The notes under the pieces: model-generated
The model's database searches: none
The model's input: only the letters and a program-made list of their open reading frames with translations
What the model was told of the DNA's origin: nothing
Shown: in pieces, positions 24,896 through 36,524 of the stretch
How positions within the stretch are numbered: position 1 is the stretch's first letter
How the letters are laid out: each line of letters opens with the position of its first letter
Program-made: the position numbers and the translations under genes
Source of the DNA: Coniferiporia sulphurascens
Lineage: Eukaryota > Basidiomycota > Agaricomycetes > Hymenochaetales > Hymenochaetaceae
Assembly (NCBI GenBank): GCA_002794785.1
Contig: NBBA01000001.1
Coordinates: 930,001-994,000, forward strand
Length of the DNA: 64,000 bases
Reading direction: 5' to 3'

Positions 24896-26410
24896 CAGCG
24901 AGGCTGTCGGGAGGCCAATGCTCTGAAGCTGTCTGTAAGCCTGTGGGGACGCCAGCGTAGAAAACAGTCTATTGAAGACGTGTGCGTAAAAGTGCCGAGA
25001 CCGTTAACAAATAACAAAGAAACTGAGACCAGCTCGATGAGCACGATGCATAAGCATACCAGGTGAACGACATGGACGTACGGTTTACAAAGACCCGTTG
25101 GGGAATGGGGTATCTGGCAGAGGGAAATCTGCGGCTCGAGTACGAAAATGTTTCAAAGGCTCGCGGTGTGAGAACGCTGGAGCCGGCGCGTGGTGCTAGA
25201 GGGACGGGGTCAATGCAAAGAAGAAATCGCGGCATGGATCTATGCGCACAAGTAGGAATATACAGTTGATGTGAAATCGCGGCAGACGCAAGGTCGATTG
25301 CTGGTCTAATTTAGCGGGTGCTTTCCGGTCTGGAGGCGAGGTGGCCCGAGAGCGACGGGTTGCAAACCACAAGCTGCAGAAGTATATAAGCGCAAGTAGG
25401 CAGACGAGACGAAAGACGGGTCTTGTACAAACCAAACGGCGACTCGCGTGTCTCGCTATATCCGAGACCGTCCGAAGCAACACAGCCAGGTGCACCGGAA
25501 CAGAGGCCTGGTTTGAACCGAGAGGAAAAAGGGAGAAAATAGATAGGGCGTAAACGTCTAGGGTGTGTGGAAAGTCGCAAGTCTAGATGGCGGTTTGGGA
25601 CAAGGGGCGGAGGACGCAGCGGGCGACTGCGAGCGAGAGGCTGAGGCTGAGGCCAGGATGGGAGCGCGTCCAGCTGACCGCCTGCCCGGGCGGCTCTGAG
25701 TCACACGCGCCTTCGTTCGCTGCATCTCTATTCAGTTCCCATAATTATAATTTATCTACTCAATCCCGCATACACATAAATTTTAAATAATCCCCCGTCT
25801 CACTCGTCTCGAGCCCTCGCACCCTGCCAGCGCATACCTCGCCCCGCCCCGCAGCCGAGCCGCACATGCGCTTAAGCGTTTGGCTCCGGACTCGTCCCCC
25901 TCTCCGAGATCAATCATCAAGGCACATGGGCCCCGAACTTCGGCTAGCATCGAAGACCATTGCGTCGATGGTACCCGTGCGAACATTGCAGAACCATACA
26001 GCGGGTATTGCGAGGGCCTCTCAGAAGCTACGGAATTGTGTGTGACGCAGTTGGGATGTGCGTCTAAATCGGCCGAGCAGCGGGCTGAACCAAACTGCAC
26101 GGACTGCACTCGCGGCTACCGGTCCCTGCATCCAGTCCCGAGGAGTTTAACGGCCTCTTGAACAGCCACAGCGATTTTGCCTTCCCGTCTTGTCCCAAAC
26201 CTTAGGCGCACACGGGCGCAAATGCGTACTCGCCAACCGGCCACGGGCCTTCCGTCCGGCGCCTCCAATTCAATACTGGTATGTATAACACTCAGCATCC
26301 TTCCCTTCACAGAGCTCAATTACGCCACTCACCAAAAAACTACATCATTCTCCTCCTCCGCTTCGAATTCCTACACACATACACTCACCGCTCTTCGACC
26401 GTCCGCACGC
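24896..26410. other. Upstream region of the PSP1 gene; no gene recognised
   Basis: 1.5 kb between the PSP1 start and the RGP1 stop. Several GC-rich open frames exist on both strands, but none shows a recognisable motif or consistent splice structure. It probably contains the PSP1 promoter, a possible non-coding first exon and the RGP1 3' UTR. Confidence 0.4.
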
Positions 26411-29292
26411 TCACACGTCGAAGACGACCTCAAGCGGCCGGAATGCCGTATTCCCGGGCCAGACCCGGATCGGCACTTCGCACTCGACCGTCTCAACTCG
26501 TAGCTCCGCCCACCCCTCTTCACCACCTCCGAGATCCACCCCCGGATCGTACGGCCCACGTATTGTCCGCGTCTCGTCGAACCCAGGCCCCCTCGCTTCG
26601 CCCCCCAATTCTGCGTCCTCCTCATCTTCGTCATCATCCTCGTCTCCGTCGTGATACTCCCGTTCCCCGGGCTCGAGCAGCCCAGAGAGTAAATACGACG
26701 CCCACCCACGCCGCGGCCCCGCCCCTGTATCCTTAAGCTGCTGCTGTGCGCGCCGTGCCGCCCGCACGTCTATGTTCTGCAGCGGTGCAATCCCGCGCGT
26801 CGCCCGCCACGCTGTACCCCACTCGCCCACCGCGCCATCGCGTACGAGGTGCTTCACGCGCGGCCCCGCCGTCCCGCACGCGCATGCGGTGACGTCAGGC
26901 CAACAAGAAGGCAGAGGCGCACCGTCCACACAAGTCCGCCGGGCGCGTCCGGTAAGCTCGCCCGCGCGGGTGGGGAGGTGGGGACAAACGGAGACGCGCA
27001 TGCGCACTGGAAGGCGGGTGCAGCGTCTGGCGGGATGTCCAGAGTAAACGTTGTGCGAAGTGTCGACGCAGTCAACGCCGCATGGTATTCTGCGTGCAGC
27101 TTGCGTGACTTTTTGGGCGGAACAGAGGGAGGCGTAAGCGAAGAGGGGAGGGTTTCATGAGACTCGAGTAATGCTGAGAGCTGTGGTAATATAAGAGACG
27201 AGTCGTAAAATTTCACGTGAATATCACCTTCAAAACGCGTCCCCGTCCGGTACGCTCGTTAATCTCGGTGACACCGACGACTGTCTCCCCTAGACGGTAC
27301 GCGGATTTGGTAAACGTAAGCACAGCGACTTTGACACCCTCTTTGTTCACATCGTAGGAAACTGCAGAAAATCAGGATGAGGTTTTTGAAGCTCCGAAGG
27401 TAAGGGGCGACTAACCTTTTCTCATGTTGCGTGTTAGAATTTCCACGGCTTCATGACAACCAGTAAGATCTCCGTCATGGGCCCGGAGCTCCCTTTCCTC
27501 CATCAACGAAGTTGCTGCAAGCGGTTGTACGCTGTCCTTCGACGGATCAGGCAGCGACGCAAGCAAGCGCATCGCGTACGCCCGCAGCTCTGCAGCAGGG
27601 TCAGGACCCGAGACTGCAGTCGGTGACTGAGGCGGCGTCGACGAGCTACGCGCTAAACCGTCTTTCTTTCCAGGGCCGCTCCCGCCGGCCACCTCGCTCA
27701 CTTTGGCAGTCTGCTCCTTCGACGGAGAATGCAGCACGGGGGAAAGTAAATCGTACGGCCGCTGTATGCCCGAGATATCAACATGGTTGTAGACGCGCAC
27801 GGGCACGCGCATGACCTGGCTCGTGCTGCCTTTGCTATTGCTATTGCTGCTTCCTTGCGCATTGGGTACTGAAGGTGGCGCGGCGCGGCACACGCCGACA
27901 GCAAGGTGATATGCGAACTTCATCATACGCCCACGATACGTCGGTGGGAGATTAGCAGGTAGTGGAAGCGTGTATGTATCTGGGTAAATCAATAAGGATT
28001 TCCGAAACAGTGGATTTAATACGTACAGGAGCGACTCTCTCCCGGGGCGAGAACGAGGTCGACAGCGAGCATGGTCGGCTGGACGTCGAATGTTGGGAGC
28101 GGCGTGTCTGCCGGAACTTCCTCGACTGTTTCTAACGGAAGCCCCAAACTGACTTTTGTTCCCGCATCCGAATTATTGGAGCCAATAGCAGCGGGGGAAG
28201 ACACGCTCGGGGAGAGTAATGACGCAATAAGTGAGGAGGGACGCGACCTGCCACCAGGAGTAGATGGCTGGTACGACGGTGCGGGGGAGACAAAAGTGCC
28301 ATGAGACTCGAGGAGAGCGACGTCGCGCGAGCGTGTTTGCGGCCGGGCCCCTGTCGCACGGGAGCGGGCGCGTCGAGTGAGGACGAAATGTCCATTCTGC
28401 CCCCTCCCACGGCCTGTTGGCGCTGAAGCGCACTGCGTACGGTATTGAGCACTTGTGCCTGCGCACGGCTCTCCTCCTGTACGGAACCGAGAACGAGTGA
28501 ACCCGCGAGCTGTGCATATGCATAGAGCACGAGCTCGGTACCCGGGTGTGCGAATGCCGATGAGAACGCGGTGCGTGGGGTGTGGATATCCGGGGGAGAG
28601 GCAGGCGGAGGGCCGAGACCGAGACCCAACTGATGGGGTCGACGTTTTGGGGGGTATGAGTGTGATTCTGGATTTGACAACGCGGTGGGTATATTTTCTG
28701 GGATGGTATCGAGTGCGAGTGAGAACTCAGACGTGGATGCTGATCCGGAAGGCAGGAGGGCCGGGGAGGAGGACAGCTCCTTCAGGTTTAGCTGCACTTG
28801 CATTTGTGCATCGACGGACTGTTTCCGCGCATGTGGATGGTTAAGTGGTACCGACGATTCCCGTAGTGACGAGCCGACGGACGACGGTGACAAACCGGCC
28901 ACGTCCTCAGGCAGAAGCATCACCGACATGGACTTGCCTTTCGCTGGTCTGAGGTGCCCCGGTTTATCGTCTTCATTCAGCCCAATCAGCCCTTTACGCT
29001 CGTGCTTGCTTTTATTCCGCTGTGATGCATGAGTCGCAGACACGACGGGTACGGCCGTCCTAGGAGTTATGGGTGACGTCGGGGGACGCGCCAGCGGCGC
29101 TGAGCTTATAGAATGCGCCGTCCGCTTGTGCGTACGCGATTCTGCGCGCACAGGCGGGCTCGGCTTTGAGCTCCGTGTGTTTGTAAAGGTGACAGTCACC
29201 GAGAAATTCTCGCCAGCGAAGAAGGCAGACTGAGCAGGGGTTACGGAGACACGGATGCCGGTGTCGGACTCGGAGGGCGGTTGGGGCAGCAT
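26411..29292 (-). CDS. RGP1: Rgp1, subunit of the Ric1-Rgp1 Golgi Rab GEF
   Basis: ATG 29292. Rgp1-family motifs in order: AFFAGENFSVTVTFTNTRS, then a long Ser/Pro region, FAHPGTELVLYAYAQLAGSL, PTFDVQPTMLAVDLVLAPGE, YTLPLPANLPPTYRGR, SYDVNKEGVKVAVLTFTKSA, RVLKLSALLESHETLPSSL, GGLVWTVRLCLL, and at the end IRVWPGNTAFRPLEVVFDV. Ric1-Rgp1 activates the Rab Ypt6 on the Golgi. Supported junctions are 28027/27979, 27416/27361 and 27228/27180. Two further frame changes remain unresolved: one near 28330-28290 and one near 26880, where a 53-nt intron (GTTGGC...GAAG) would restore frame but has a weak donor. Either weak introns or small indels explain these. The family call is strong; the exact model is not. 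Confidence 0.82.
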
Positions 29293-29825
29293 GATGAAGA
29301 TAGCAGCTCGAGCTCGTTGGCGACGACGTTCATGAGAACAGAGAATGGAATACGAGGGCTTGAGAAGGCACAGCGGCGGCTGAACGACGCTGCCGAGCTC
29401 AGAACGCAATATTCATGTCCAAGGGACGGGAGAACTGGGACCCCCCGACTCTCACCAGGTCCAACTGTTGCCGCAGTCACGTGCCTTGCTCTAGGCTCGG
29501 CCTAATATTTGAGAAAACTCGGTCCTCCAAGTATATCCTTATCTGTGGTGCATTCAAGAAGTGTCTAGTAATTAATAGCGACGCTATTTTGGCCCTAAGG
29601 AAGGCAAGGTCACTGGCAGCGAAATTTAGGTTACCTGACTCAGGAACCGCAACCTGAGGCGACGGCCCGGAAGTTGACTTGGATATTATTCGACCAGGAA
29701 TACAAGCTTACCTCCTTTACGGGCACTATACTCCAGTCTTAAAATAAGAGATGAAACAAAAATAGTTTCGCAGGTAATGATACAGGAAGCTAGTCGGACA
29801 ACTGCAGCTAGGCGAGGCTACACTT
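29293..29825. other. Intergenic between TRS33 3' end and RGP1 start
   Basis: 533 bp, presumed RGP1 promoter and TRS33 terminator region. No other feature recognised. Confidence 0.4.
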
Positions 29826-30801
29826 CTACCCCTTTGGCAACTTGACCTGGAAAGTACCTAGTGATATCTAGGTAAGTGCTTCTCCAAGGACAAGTAAATA
29901 TGATGGACAAACATTGTGGTACATGCTGAATCTCTGGGACAACAGTCGCCTGGTACCCCATCCGCGCGAGTGCACCCTTAATGATTCCGGCTGACATTGC
30001 CACATACTGGACGTAGAAGTCAGACAAAGTGGGTGATAGACAATCGTATCACGCACTATTTTCGCTCTTCGCAGGGCGTCGGCCGACCCGACGTGCGATG
30101 ATACACGCGCAATAGGTTTAAACTGGTTGTCTTGAAGCACATAGACTCCCTGTTAAGTAAACATCAAAATCATTTAGAAAACGAAATGATGTAAGGTCAT
30201 ACGCGATGATTAGTTCGCAAGTTGTCAACTTGTTTGTCCCAGCACGTCGACCACACGTCCTTGCATATGAATTTGACCGCGTCAAGCGTGTCGCCAAAGC
30301 GGGGCCGATCTCGACATAGCCTATGTTTCGTATCAGGAGGCACACGCCCACAGTAAAAGCGAAACAAACTCACCGCTCCGCGATATTCCCCCCAACATGC
30401 ACACCGATGGCCTCCAGCCGCACCCGAAGATCCTCCTCGCCATCCTCGCCCTCCGCCGCAGCCGTGAGTCCCAACTCCGTCATCGAGTTCGTGCGCGTCC
30501 CCGTGCTCCCCACGGACTCCCGCCCGTCCCTCTTCACCCGCTCCTTCTCTGGAAGTTTCGGTCCAGAAATGAGTCCCGCAGCGAGCATCTCGCTCTCTAC
30601 GCGCCGTACACGCTCTGTTGCAACGCCCGCGGACGCGCGGAGCGTGTGCACCATCTCGATGAGAAGATAGTCGAGCGCGGCTGCATCTGCTAGTTTGACC
30701 GGCGGATCTGCGAGCAGCGAGAGCACGGGTGTTACTAGCGAGCTTGATGAGGCCGCCGAGGACGTGTATGCAGGGCTCTGAAGCGAGTTTCTCAACGCCA
30801 T
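29826..30801 (-). CDS. TRS33: TRAPP complex subunit Trs33/TRAPPC6 (Bet3 family)
   Basis: Five exons fit in frame: 30801-30374, 30320-30203, 30149-30057, 30006-29913 and 29857-29826, giving 254 aa. The N-terminal part has ALDYLLIEMVHTLRA, then a Ser/Thr-rich insert, and RVRLEAIGVHVGGNIAERL. The Bet3-like fold continues with DRPRFGDTLDAVKFICKDVW, WDKQVDNLRTNHRGVYVLQD, AMSAGIIKGALARMG and the terminal CTFQVKLPKG, all hallmarks of Trs33. TRAPP is the tethering/GEF complex for Ypt1/Rab1 at the early Golgi. The N-terminus is longer than in yeast because of the insert (about residues 60-110). It is transcribed in the same direction as RGP1, 0.5 kb downstream of it. Confidence 0.92.
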
Positions 30802-31179
30802 AATGGGCAGAGCCAAAGCGAGCAACGGCTACGCGTGCCATCGGCGCCAATCCCGATCGGGGCTTCAATCTGTCTTGGATACTATCTATTTTCTCAAGTA
30901 CTTGCGTAGAAATGTCAAATGTAGCGTTGTTTGATATCATATGTTAGTTGGTGCGCCTTCTTGATTGATATTTGTTTGTTTTTTAAGATTCTGGCGGTCT
31001 AAAGAACATTTCCATCTAATTATTATTGGTTCACCACATCGTCCAGAGCAGATTCGACGAATGCCCGCCGACTCGGGGTATTCCTTGAACCACTGCAGCT
31101 CAAAAAATAGCTGAAAATACTTTCTCAGTAAAGTGGGCTCCGCGTTGTGTATTCGAGTAGAGTCGTGAAGCCAAAATAT
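30802..31179. other. Upstream of TRS33; no feature recognised
   Basis: AT-richer than the gene; contains the presumed TRS33 promoter. Confidence 0.35.
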
Positions 31180-31640
31180 CACAGCCAGGAGAAAATATTC
31201 GAGTCAAAAAAGGCACGTTGTCATAAGCGAGGTTCGATCGGCAAGCTTTAACGTTAACTTTAGCAATGATCAAGGCAATTATTAATGCGAGTACTAGTAT
31301 GCGAGTTCGTTTCAATTTAAGCAAGTTTTGAGAGCTATGCCCACTAAGCCATATGGCCGGGCGAAAGATATTAAACTAGCAAATATATGTACGGTGTTTT
31401 TGGGCCCTGGCCAGCCTACACCCACATTAAATCTGACTCCAGTAGAGCAGCCTTTCTACTGAGAACCAGGTCGTCTACATTTTCTTCGGCCTCACCAGAG
31501 TCTCTGCAGCCGACTGCTTTTTGAAGCTCTGCAACAAGCACGAGTATTACATGGGAACTCGGGCCGCTCTCAGGCTGTAAACTCGTATAGGAGTGGCAAA
31601 ACGCCAGATTCAAGTCCCGAAATCCCCGGAGTTTATCCTT
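31180..31640. repeat. Duplicated segment, copy 2 (copy 1 at 9220-9710)
   Basis: Same orientation as copy 1, with identical blocks such as GAGGTTCGATCGGCAAGCTT near 31228 and 9328. Confidence 0.7.
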
Positions 31641-31643
31641 CAT
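31416..31643 (-). pseudogene. Unrecognised ORF or exon in the duplicated segment, copy 2
   Basis: 75 codons sharing DDLVLSRKAALLESDLMWV with copy 1. TAG stands where copy 1 has TGG, and similarity continues past it (GQGPKTPYIYLLV against GQVPKAPYVYLLV), so this copy appears truncated by a stop. Family unknown. Confidence 0.35.
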
Positions 31644-32706
31644 GATGTAAGAGGTACATGGAGTCCAGGCACACCTACTAATGGGCAGAAAAATCCGGGT
31701 GCACCGAACTTTCTTTGAATACTACCTCGACTACAGTCCCCTCCCTCCCCAACCCCCCGGGTGTCGGCGGACAAATGTATTTTATTGATAGGGCCCTTCA
31801 TATACAATTCCATTTACACATACATTTCATTTCGTGTTGCAATCATTCCCCATTTTATAGAATTAGATCAGATTTGCCAACGATTACAAAATCATTAACT
31901 CCAAGTGGCATACTGACGCTCTGTCCGTTTCCGACAGGGTTGTAATTCTTGTCAACGCTGGGACTTTCCCCCTCCTTGTCGATCGACATCATTTCGTATC
32001 AATCTCCCCTGTGGATGTAAGGTCAGTCCGTATATGCATCGCAATTTCATCTTATTAATAAAAGCCCGTTTATTCGTGTCGCCACCGTAAAGGCTAACCC
32101 CCCCCCAACTGCAATATCGTTCAAATAAACTTCTCAGGCAGCCTTAAAAGTACATCCTTATCAGTGAGACGAATGAAACCTATATACGATGTGCAATTGC
32201 ACGCCAACCAGCAGAGGACGAATGTTCGAAATTCAAGAGCACCTAAATCGACTTCGGGGATCGGATTAGCTAAGCAAAACAAAAAACTTCAATGTGCGAG
32301 TATCGAACGTGAAGCATCAGCTTCTGCGATATCAGAGCAATTTGTGCATATTGTGAATTAAGCAAAGATTATAGCAGTGTGGCAAGTGTGCAGTGTCAAA
32401 TCCGCTACGCCATACGGCCAGCTGATATATATAAAGCTATCCAGAATATCAGAGCCCTTTTTACACCAACCAACTTGAATCATCCACGATATACAGCCAT
32501 CGGACTAAGTTTGACTTTTGACTTTACCTCAGCAACAAAACATAATCGAGCACCAAGAGTATATCCCCTTATACAGGACAATGTTTTACTCCCAAGACCT
32601 GAAACTTCTGAATTAAGGCAAAAACATGATTCGGATGCTATCAGACAGTCCGGACATTTGAAAGCAACATACGCCATTGGACACCCAGCCGACAGAACCG
32701 GTAAGT
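31641..32706. other. Intergenic; weak tail of the duplicated segment, otherwise nothing
   Basis: Up to about 31960 it resembles 9840-10040. A 113-codon plus frame at 32379-32720 runs antisense into the F-box-like gene and has no recognisable motif. Confidence 0.4.
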
Positions 32707-33825
32707 TCAGATTATTCTAATACCCGAGGGCCCCCATCTTCCACTCCGCAAACGGTGCCTTAAAACTCCATTCCCTTCCTCTACATACTCCGCGGACGGG
32801 GGATGATCGATACTTATAAAGAATGTAGTTAGACCCTCAGTTACAAGCGACTTCATAGCATCTACGAAGGATCTCGCGGTTTTCTTCATGTCGTCCTGGG
32901 TTTCCGTTAGGTTGAAATGAAAAATGAAGTAACCATGCTTTGATGAACCAAGCGCGGAACGCCGATGCACTGTCGCGGACACCAGATTTCCCGGCAATCG
33001 ACGATTAGCAGCGCATGCCAGAACTGCTCCATCGCGCCAGCCGCCCAGTACGGCGTATAGCGCCCCAAAGGTTCTCATGGATGGACCGCAAATAACCAAG
33101 TGAGAGAGCTTGCCGAAGCGCAAATGCACGTCTTCGAGCAGCGGATGGAAAAACGGTTCCTTAGTGTCCTTGTCATACAGAAGCGCGTTGATTTGAAGTC
33201 TTTGTAATGATGGCGCCTCTGGGAGTATAAATTTGTCGCTGCCAAAAGCTTGATATCGGGCGTTCTCGTTCGAACTTTGCCTCAAAGTAAGGACTTCGAG
33301 GCGAGGTAGATTCAACCCGGACAGGACACAACACGAGTGTTCCCTCAAATCGGGCGAATAGTGCTGCAACACAGTGAGAGTCTTGAGCGTCGTGCTGACG
33401 CTGCTGACAAGAGTGGTAACTAGGTTCCAAAACTCGTGGCGATACTCTTTACGACGCTCGTCATCTGCCATCAGTGCTATGCGTTCGTTGGTCGTAATAG
33501 AAAACCTGAACAACGCTGCGTCAAGGGGGTTCCCCGTGATGACCTTTGGCGTGTATTCACAGATAAAGAGGTGTTGGACGTTGACCTTGGCTTTACCGTA
33601 CAGCCCGGACTGCAATGAACCTGTTTCCTTCGCCTTCTCCAGTCTAGAAATCGTAGCTTTGAGCTGGTCCATGCCTATAATAGCGAGCGCGCGGAACTCG
33701 AGTGGCCCCGCGAACGAATAAAACCTCTTGGACACCAGTTTCAAAATGCGTGCCGTTTTCCCAAGGTCTGCGGCACAAGCATATTCGACGATGAGAGCGA
33801 CGAGTTCTGCAGCGCACTTTGCCAT
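32707..33825 (-). CDS. F-box-like protein, subfamily 1
   Basis: Intact, 372 aa, one exon. MAKCAAELVALIVEYACAADLGKTARILKLVSKRFYSFAGPLEFRALAI is split here by description only: start MAKCAAELVALIVEYA, F-box-like core LKLVSKRFYSFAGPLEF. It continues with KVNVQHLFICEY, LVSSVSTTLKTLTVLQ, LPRLEVLTLRQ, FILPEAPSLQRLQINA and RLPGNLVSATVHRRS. It is the most diverged intact member of the subfamily (YSFAGPLEF for the usual FRxIAEPLEF). It probably acts as an SCF adaptor by family; substrate unknown. No TE insertion is seen within 1 kb upstream. Confidence 0.85.
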   Translation of the reverse strand: MAKCAAELVALIVEYACAADLGKTARILKLVSKRFYSFAGPLEFRALAIIGMDQLKATISRLEKAKETGSLQSGLYGKAKVNVQHLFICEYTPKVITGNPLDAALFRFSITTNERIALMADDERRKEYRHEFWNLVTTLVSSVSTTLKTLTVLQHYSPDLREHSCCVLSGLNLPRLEVLTLRQSSNENARYQAFGSDKFILPEAPSLQRLQINALLYDKDTKEPFFHPLLEDVHLRFGKLSHLVICGPSMRTFGALYAVLGGWRDGAVLACAANRRLPGNLVSATVHRRSALGSSKHGYFIFHFNLTETQDDMKKTARSFVDAMKSLVTEGLTTFFISIDHPPSAEYVEEGNGVLRHRLRSGRWGPSGIRII

Positions 33826-34861
33826 GGTGCGAGGGTGGGATGCGGTAATTTGGTATAGGAATAGGTCAAAATAGGATCGGAGTTCAAGATAGGTTATGCG
33901 GGCGAGAGTTTCTTACGGCTGTGGGCTCACGCGAATCGTTTATGCGATTCGTAAACCCCAAGAATCCTAGGTAAATGCCACCTCCCCTTTCTCCCAAGAA
34001 CAAACGGATTCGCCAAAGCGAATTGAATCGCCCATTTGAGGCTTTGCATAGTATTAAGAGCGCACGGAACCGTAGGCCTCCGATAACATACCGTAACGTG
34101 CTCTGTGCGACGACATTATTGAATACGTTTCCGGTGGCTCCAAGACAATCACCGCAGGGTTAATTGTTAAGGTATTAAATATTGTTGTTCCAGTGATAAT
34201 CGGATCCAAATCCCAGATAGAGTAGACAATAGGTTTCAATCATATCGGGACAGAGTGTTGGACCGCATTGCTAATGAGCCTTCGAGGTGCTCACTATCTA
34301 GACCTCGAGAGCCAGGCAAGGGTCTGACAAAATTGAGAGAGCAAACAAGGGCAGCCATAGCTTCTACAGTTCCGCAGCGTTGTCAGTTCAGAGCCCTAGA
34401 AATGGAAAGACACCTTAAGATTGCAGGGCTAGTGTGTGCACTTGAGAAAGGAGCCCAAAAAATCTCAGTGGTGAGTTTCAAGTCGTGAGCGGCGGAATTT
34501 TTCTGGCACGTGTGACAGGAATTTTGTGACATTTGTCACGCATCTTTTTCGGCTTGGTCCGTCCGAAATCTTCCGTGTCTTTCAGCAGTAATCTCAACTT
34601 TTTATTACTTACTTCATGCACTTTCATTCGCGCTTCCGCACGACTGACTTAATTTAACATGCGCTATCGTTTTCGATTCTGATAGATGTTTAAACTTAAT
34701 TTATTTTCTAGTTTGCTATTACTCCAGCACAATATGAGTAACGTGACCCTCCTAGGAAAACACCGTCAGAAAATCGATAGCAGTAATCAAGGCAAGACAA
34801 ATATCAGGCCAGCTATGCTTCGTTCGCAATGTAGGTGGTATAGACGTGCTACAACGAAAGG
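33826..34861. other. Intergenic, nothing recognised
   Basis: 1 kb between two minus-strand F-box-like genes. Short frames only. Confidence 0.4.
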
Positions 34862-36019
34862 TTAGGGGCGCTGGTAAATACAGTAAGTACATCTACGCGA
34901 TTCGGCAGACAAAAACGACATGTTACTCATGAACCGAATTGCATACCCACTGAGGTCACTACAGTTCAATGCATGCTCTTTCCACTTGTCCAGTAGCGCC
35001 TTGTAACCCCATACCTTTTCCTCAATATGTTCTCGGGTTTGGACAACCACTTCTAGCCCATCTATGCCTAGAGCTTCTATTGCACCAACATATTCCCTGG
35101 TCAGGTCGTCAAGTTCGGAGCACGCTTGGTGCAACGTCGCAGAAACCAGCTTTCCAGGCAGTCTACGATTTTTAGTGCATTCCAAAGCCGCCTCTGTAAA
35201 GCTGCTGTAGGAGCCGCACAGTACACATATGAAATTTTCGACGTTCCTGTGACGCAAAAATGGGTCATGTATGCACATTTGAGTTAGTGCACCGAGTCGC
35301 GAGTGCACATCTACAAGTAGCGGATGAAGATAACTGCACATAGCCCAGTCATCGTTTATGATGCACAAAAGTGCATTAATGCAGAGTCTTTGCAGCAAAG
35401 GAGCCGTCGGAGGGACAAAATCGGTTGCGATGCATTCTGTAGATCTGCCGCCAATCGACCTTTGTTTTAAAGTAAGGATCCCGATTCGTGCTAGGTGTAA
35501 ACCAGATAGAAAACCCAGTCCGTGTCGTCCCAAATCGGACGCTACCGATTGCTGTAACACAGTCAACGTGGTGAGTGTCGTACTGACGTTACGGACTAGG
35601 GTAGCAACGGACTCCCAGAACTCCATCCGGTGCTCGTTGTAATGGTTCATAATATTGAATCTCTCGGCCGTATCCCGGGGCGTGTGTTGACTGTGATCCA
35701 CCCTATTGGAAATGGATAGACGTATGGCTGTAGCGTGCTCCGCTTTATATTCGCTAATAAATAAGTGTTGGACGTCGACTTCGTTTTTCCCGTCCGATCC
35801 GTTCTTCAAGGAACGGCTTTCTCTGGCCTTTTCCAATCCAGCAAGCGTCGCTTTGAGCTGGTCCAGACCCGAAACGACCAGCGCGCGGAACTCGAACGGC
35901 TCAGCAATGCCGCGGAAGTACTTGGACACCAGACCTAGGCTGCGCGCTGTCTCCCCCCAGTCGCTTGCGCACGCCCGCTCGACGATAAGAGCGATCAGCT
36001 CTGTAGAACACTTGTCCAT
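34862..36019 (-). CDS. F-box-like protein, subfamily 1
   Basis: 385 aa from ATG 36019 (MDKCSTELIALIVERA), chosen because it matches the start of every relative; the frame is open 34 codons further upstream but without similarity. The F-box-like core is SLGLVSKYFRGIAEPFEF. Downstream come VDVQHLFISEYKAEHA, LVRNVSTTLTTLTVLQQ, LARIGILTLKQR, APLLQRLCINALL and RLPGKLVSATLHQ. The C-terminus is longer than in sister genes and ends in a Cys-containing tail (ESRRCTYCIYQRP). Intact. Confidence 0.85.
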   Translation of the reverse strand: MDKCSTELIALIVERACASDWGETARSLGLVSKYFRGIAEPFEFRALVVSGLDQLKATLAGLEKARESRSLKNGSDGKNEVDVQHLFISEYKAEHATAIRLSISNRVDHSQHTPRDTAERFNIMNHYNEHRMEFWESVATLVRNVSTTLTTLTVLQQSVASDLGRHGLGFLSGLHLARIGILTLKQRSIGGRSTECIATDFVPPTAPLLQRLCINALLCIINDDWAMCSYLHPLLVDVHSRLGALTQMCIHDPFLRHRNVENFICVLCGSYSSFTEAALECTKNRRLPGKLVSATLHQACSELDDLTREYVGAIEALGIDGLEVVVQTREHIEEKVWGYKALLDKWKEHALNCSDLSGYAIRFMSNMSFLSAESRRCTYCIYQRP

Positions 36020-36524
36020 GATTTGTGTGTGACGCCCCGGACCCCGGAACTTGAAGCACCCGGACGCAAAACTTGTTCCTAAAGTATAGATACCGTGTGA
36101 TGCAAAGATCTGGGCGCTCACAGTTCAATGCATCTCGCCGCTCAATACGGTCGACAACGTAGCGAACGTACCTCTGCTCGGATTTGTTCAAGTAACTCGT
36201 ATACCCTCAGAATTTCAACAAGAAAAGCGGGGTAATATCACGCTATCACGTGACATACCGGTATAGCTGAGCCACTGATGCCCACACATTGAGTACTTGG
36301 CGGCTGATTTCAAAATGGGTTGGCAGTCTTCTAAGTTTCCTAACTTCTCCTGCTTTCCGGTTTACTATCAATCAGTATATACAAATATACCGTTTTGTCG
36401 ATACGAAAGAACAAGAAATCCAAAGTACAGATGACTATAGAGTAACACGTTGGAACGCCAAAGTCCGTAATTACAGAGTCCATGCGCTTCCCGCTTGTAC
36501 AGTTTCCAGCTATCCACAAGATGG
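36020..36524. other. Short intergenic region between two F-box-like genes
   Basis: Promoter of the 36019 gene and 3' flank of the 37631 gene. No other feature. Confidence 0.4.

Noticed and set aside
25783..26161. Overlapping ORFs on both strands between PSP1 and RGP1
   Set aside because: GC-rich stretch opens frames on both strands; neither shows a family signature.
32379..32720. 113-codon plus-strand ORF
   Set aside because: No motif and it runs antisense into the 3' end of an intact F-box-like gene.
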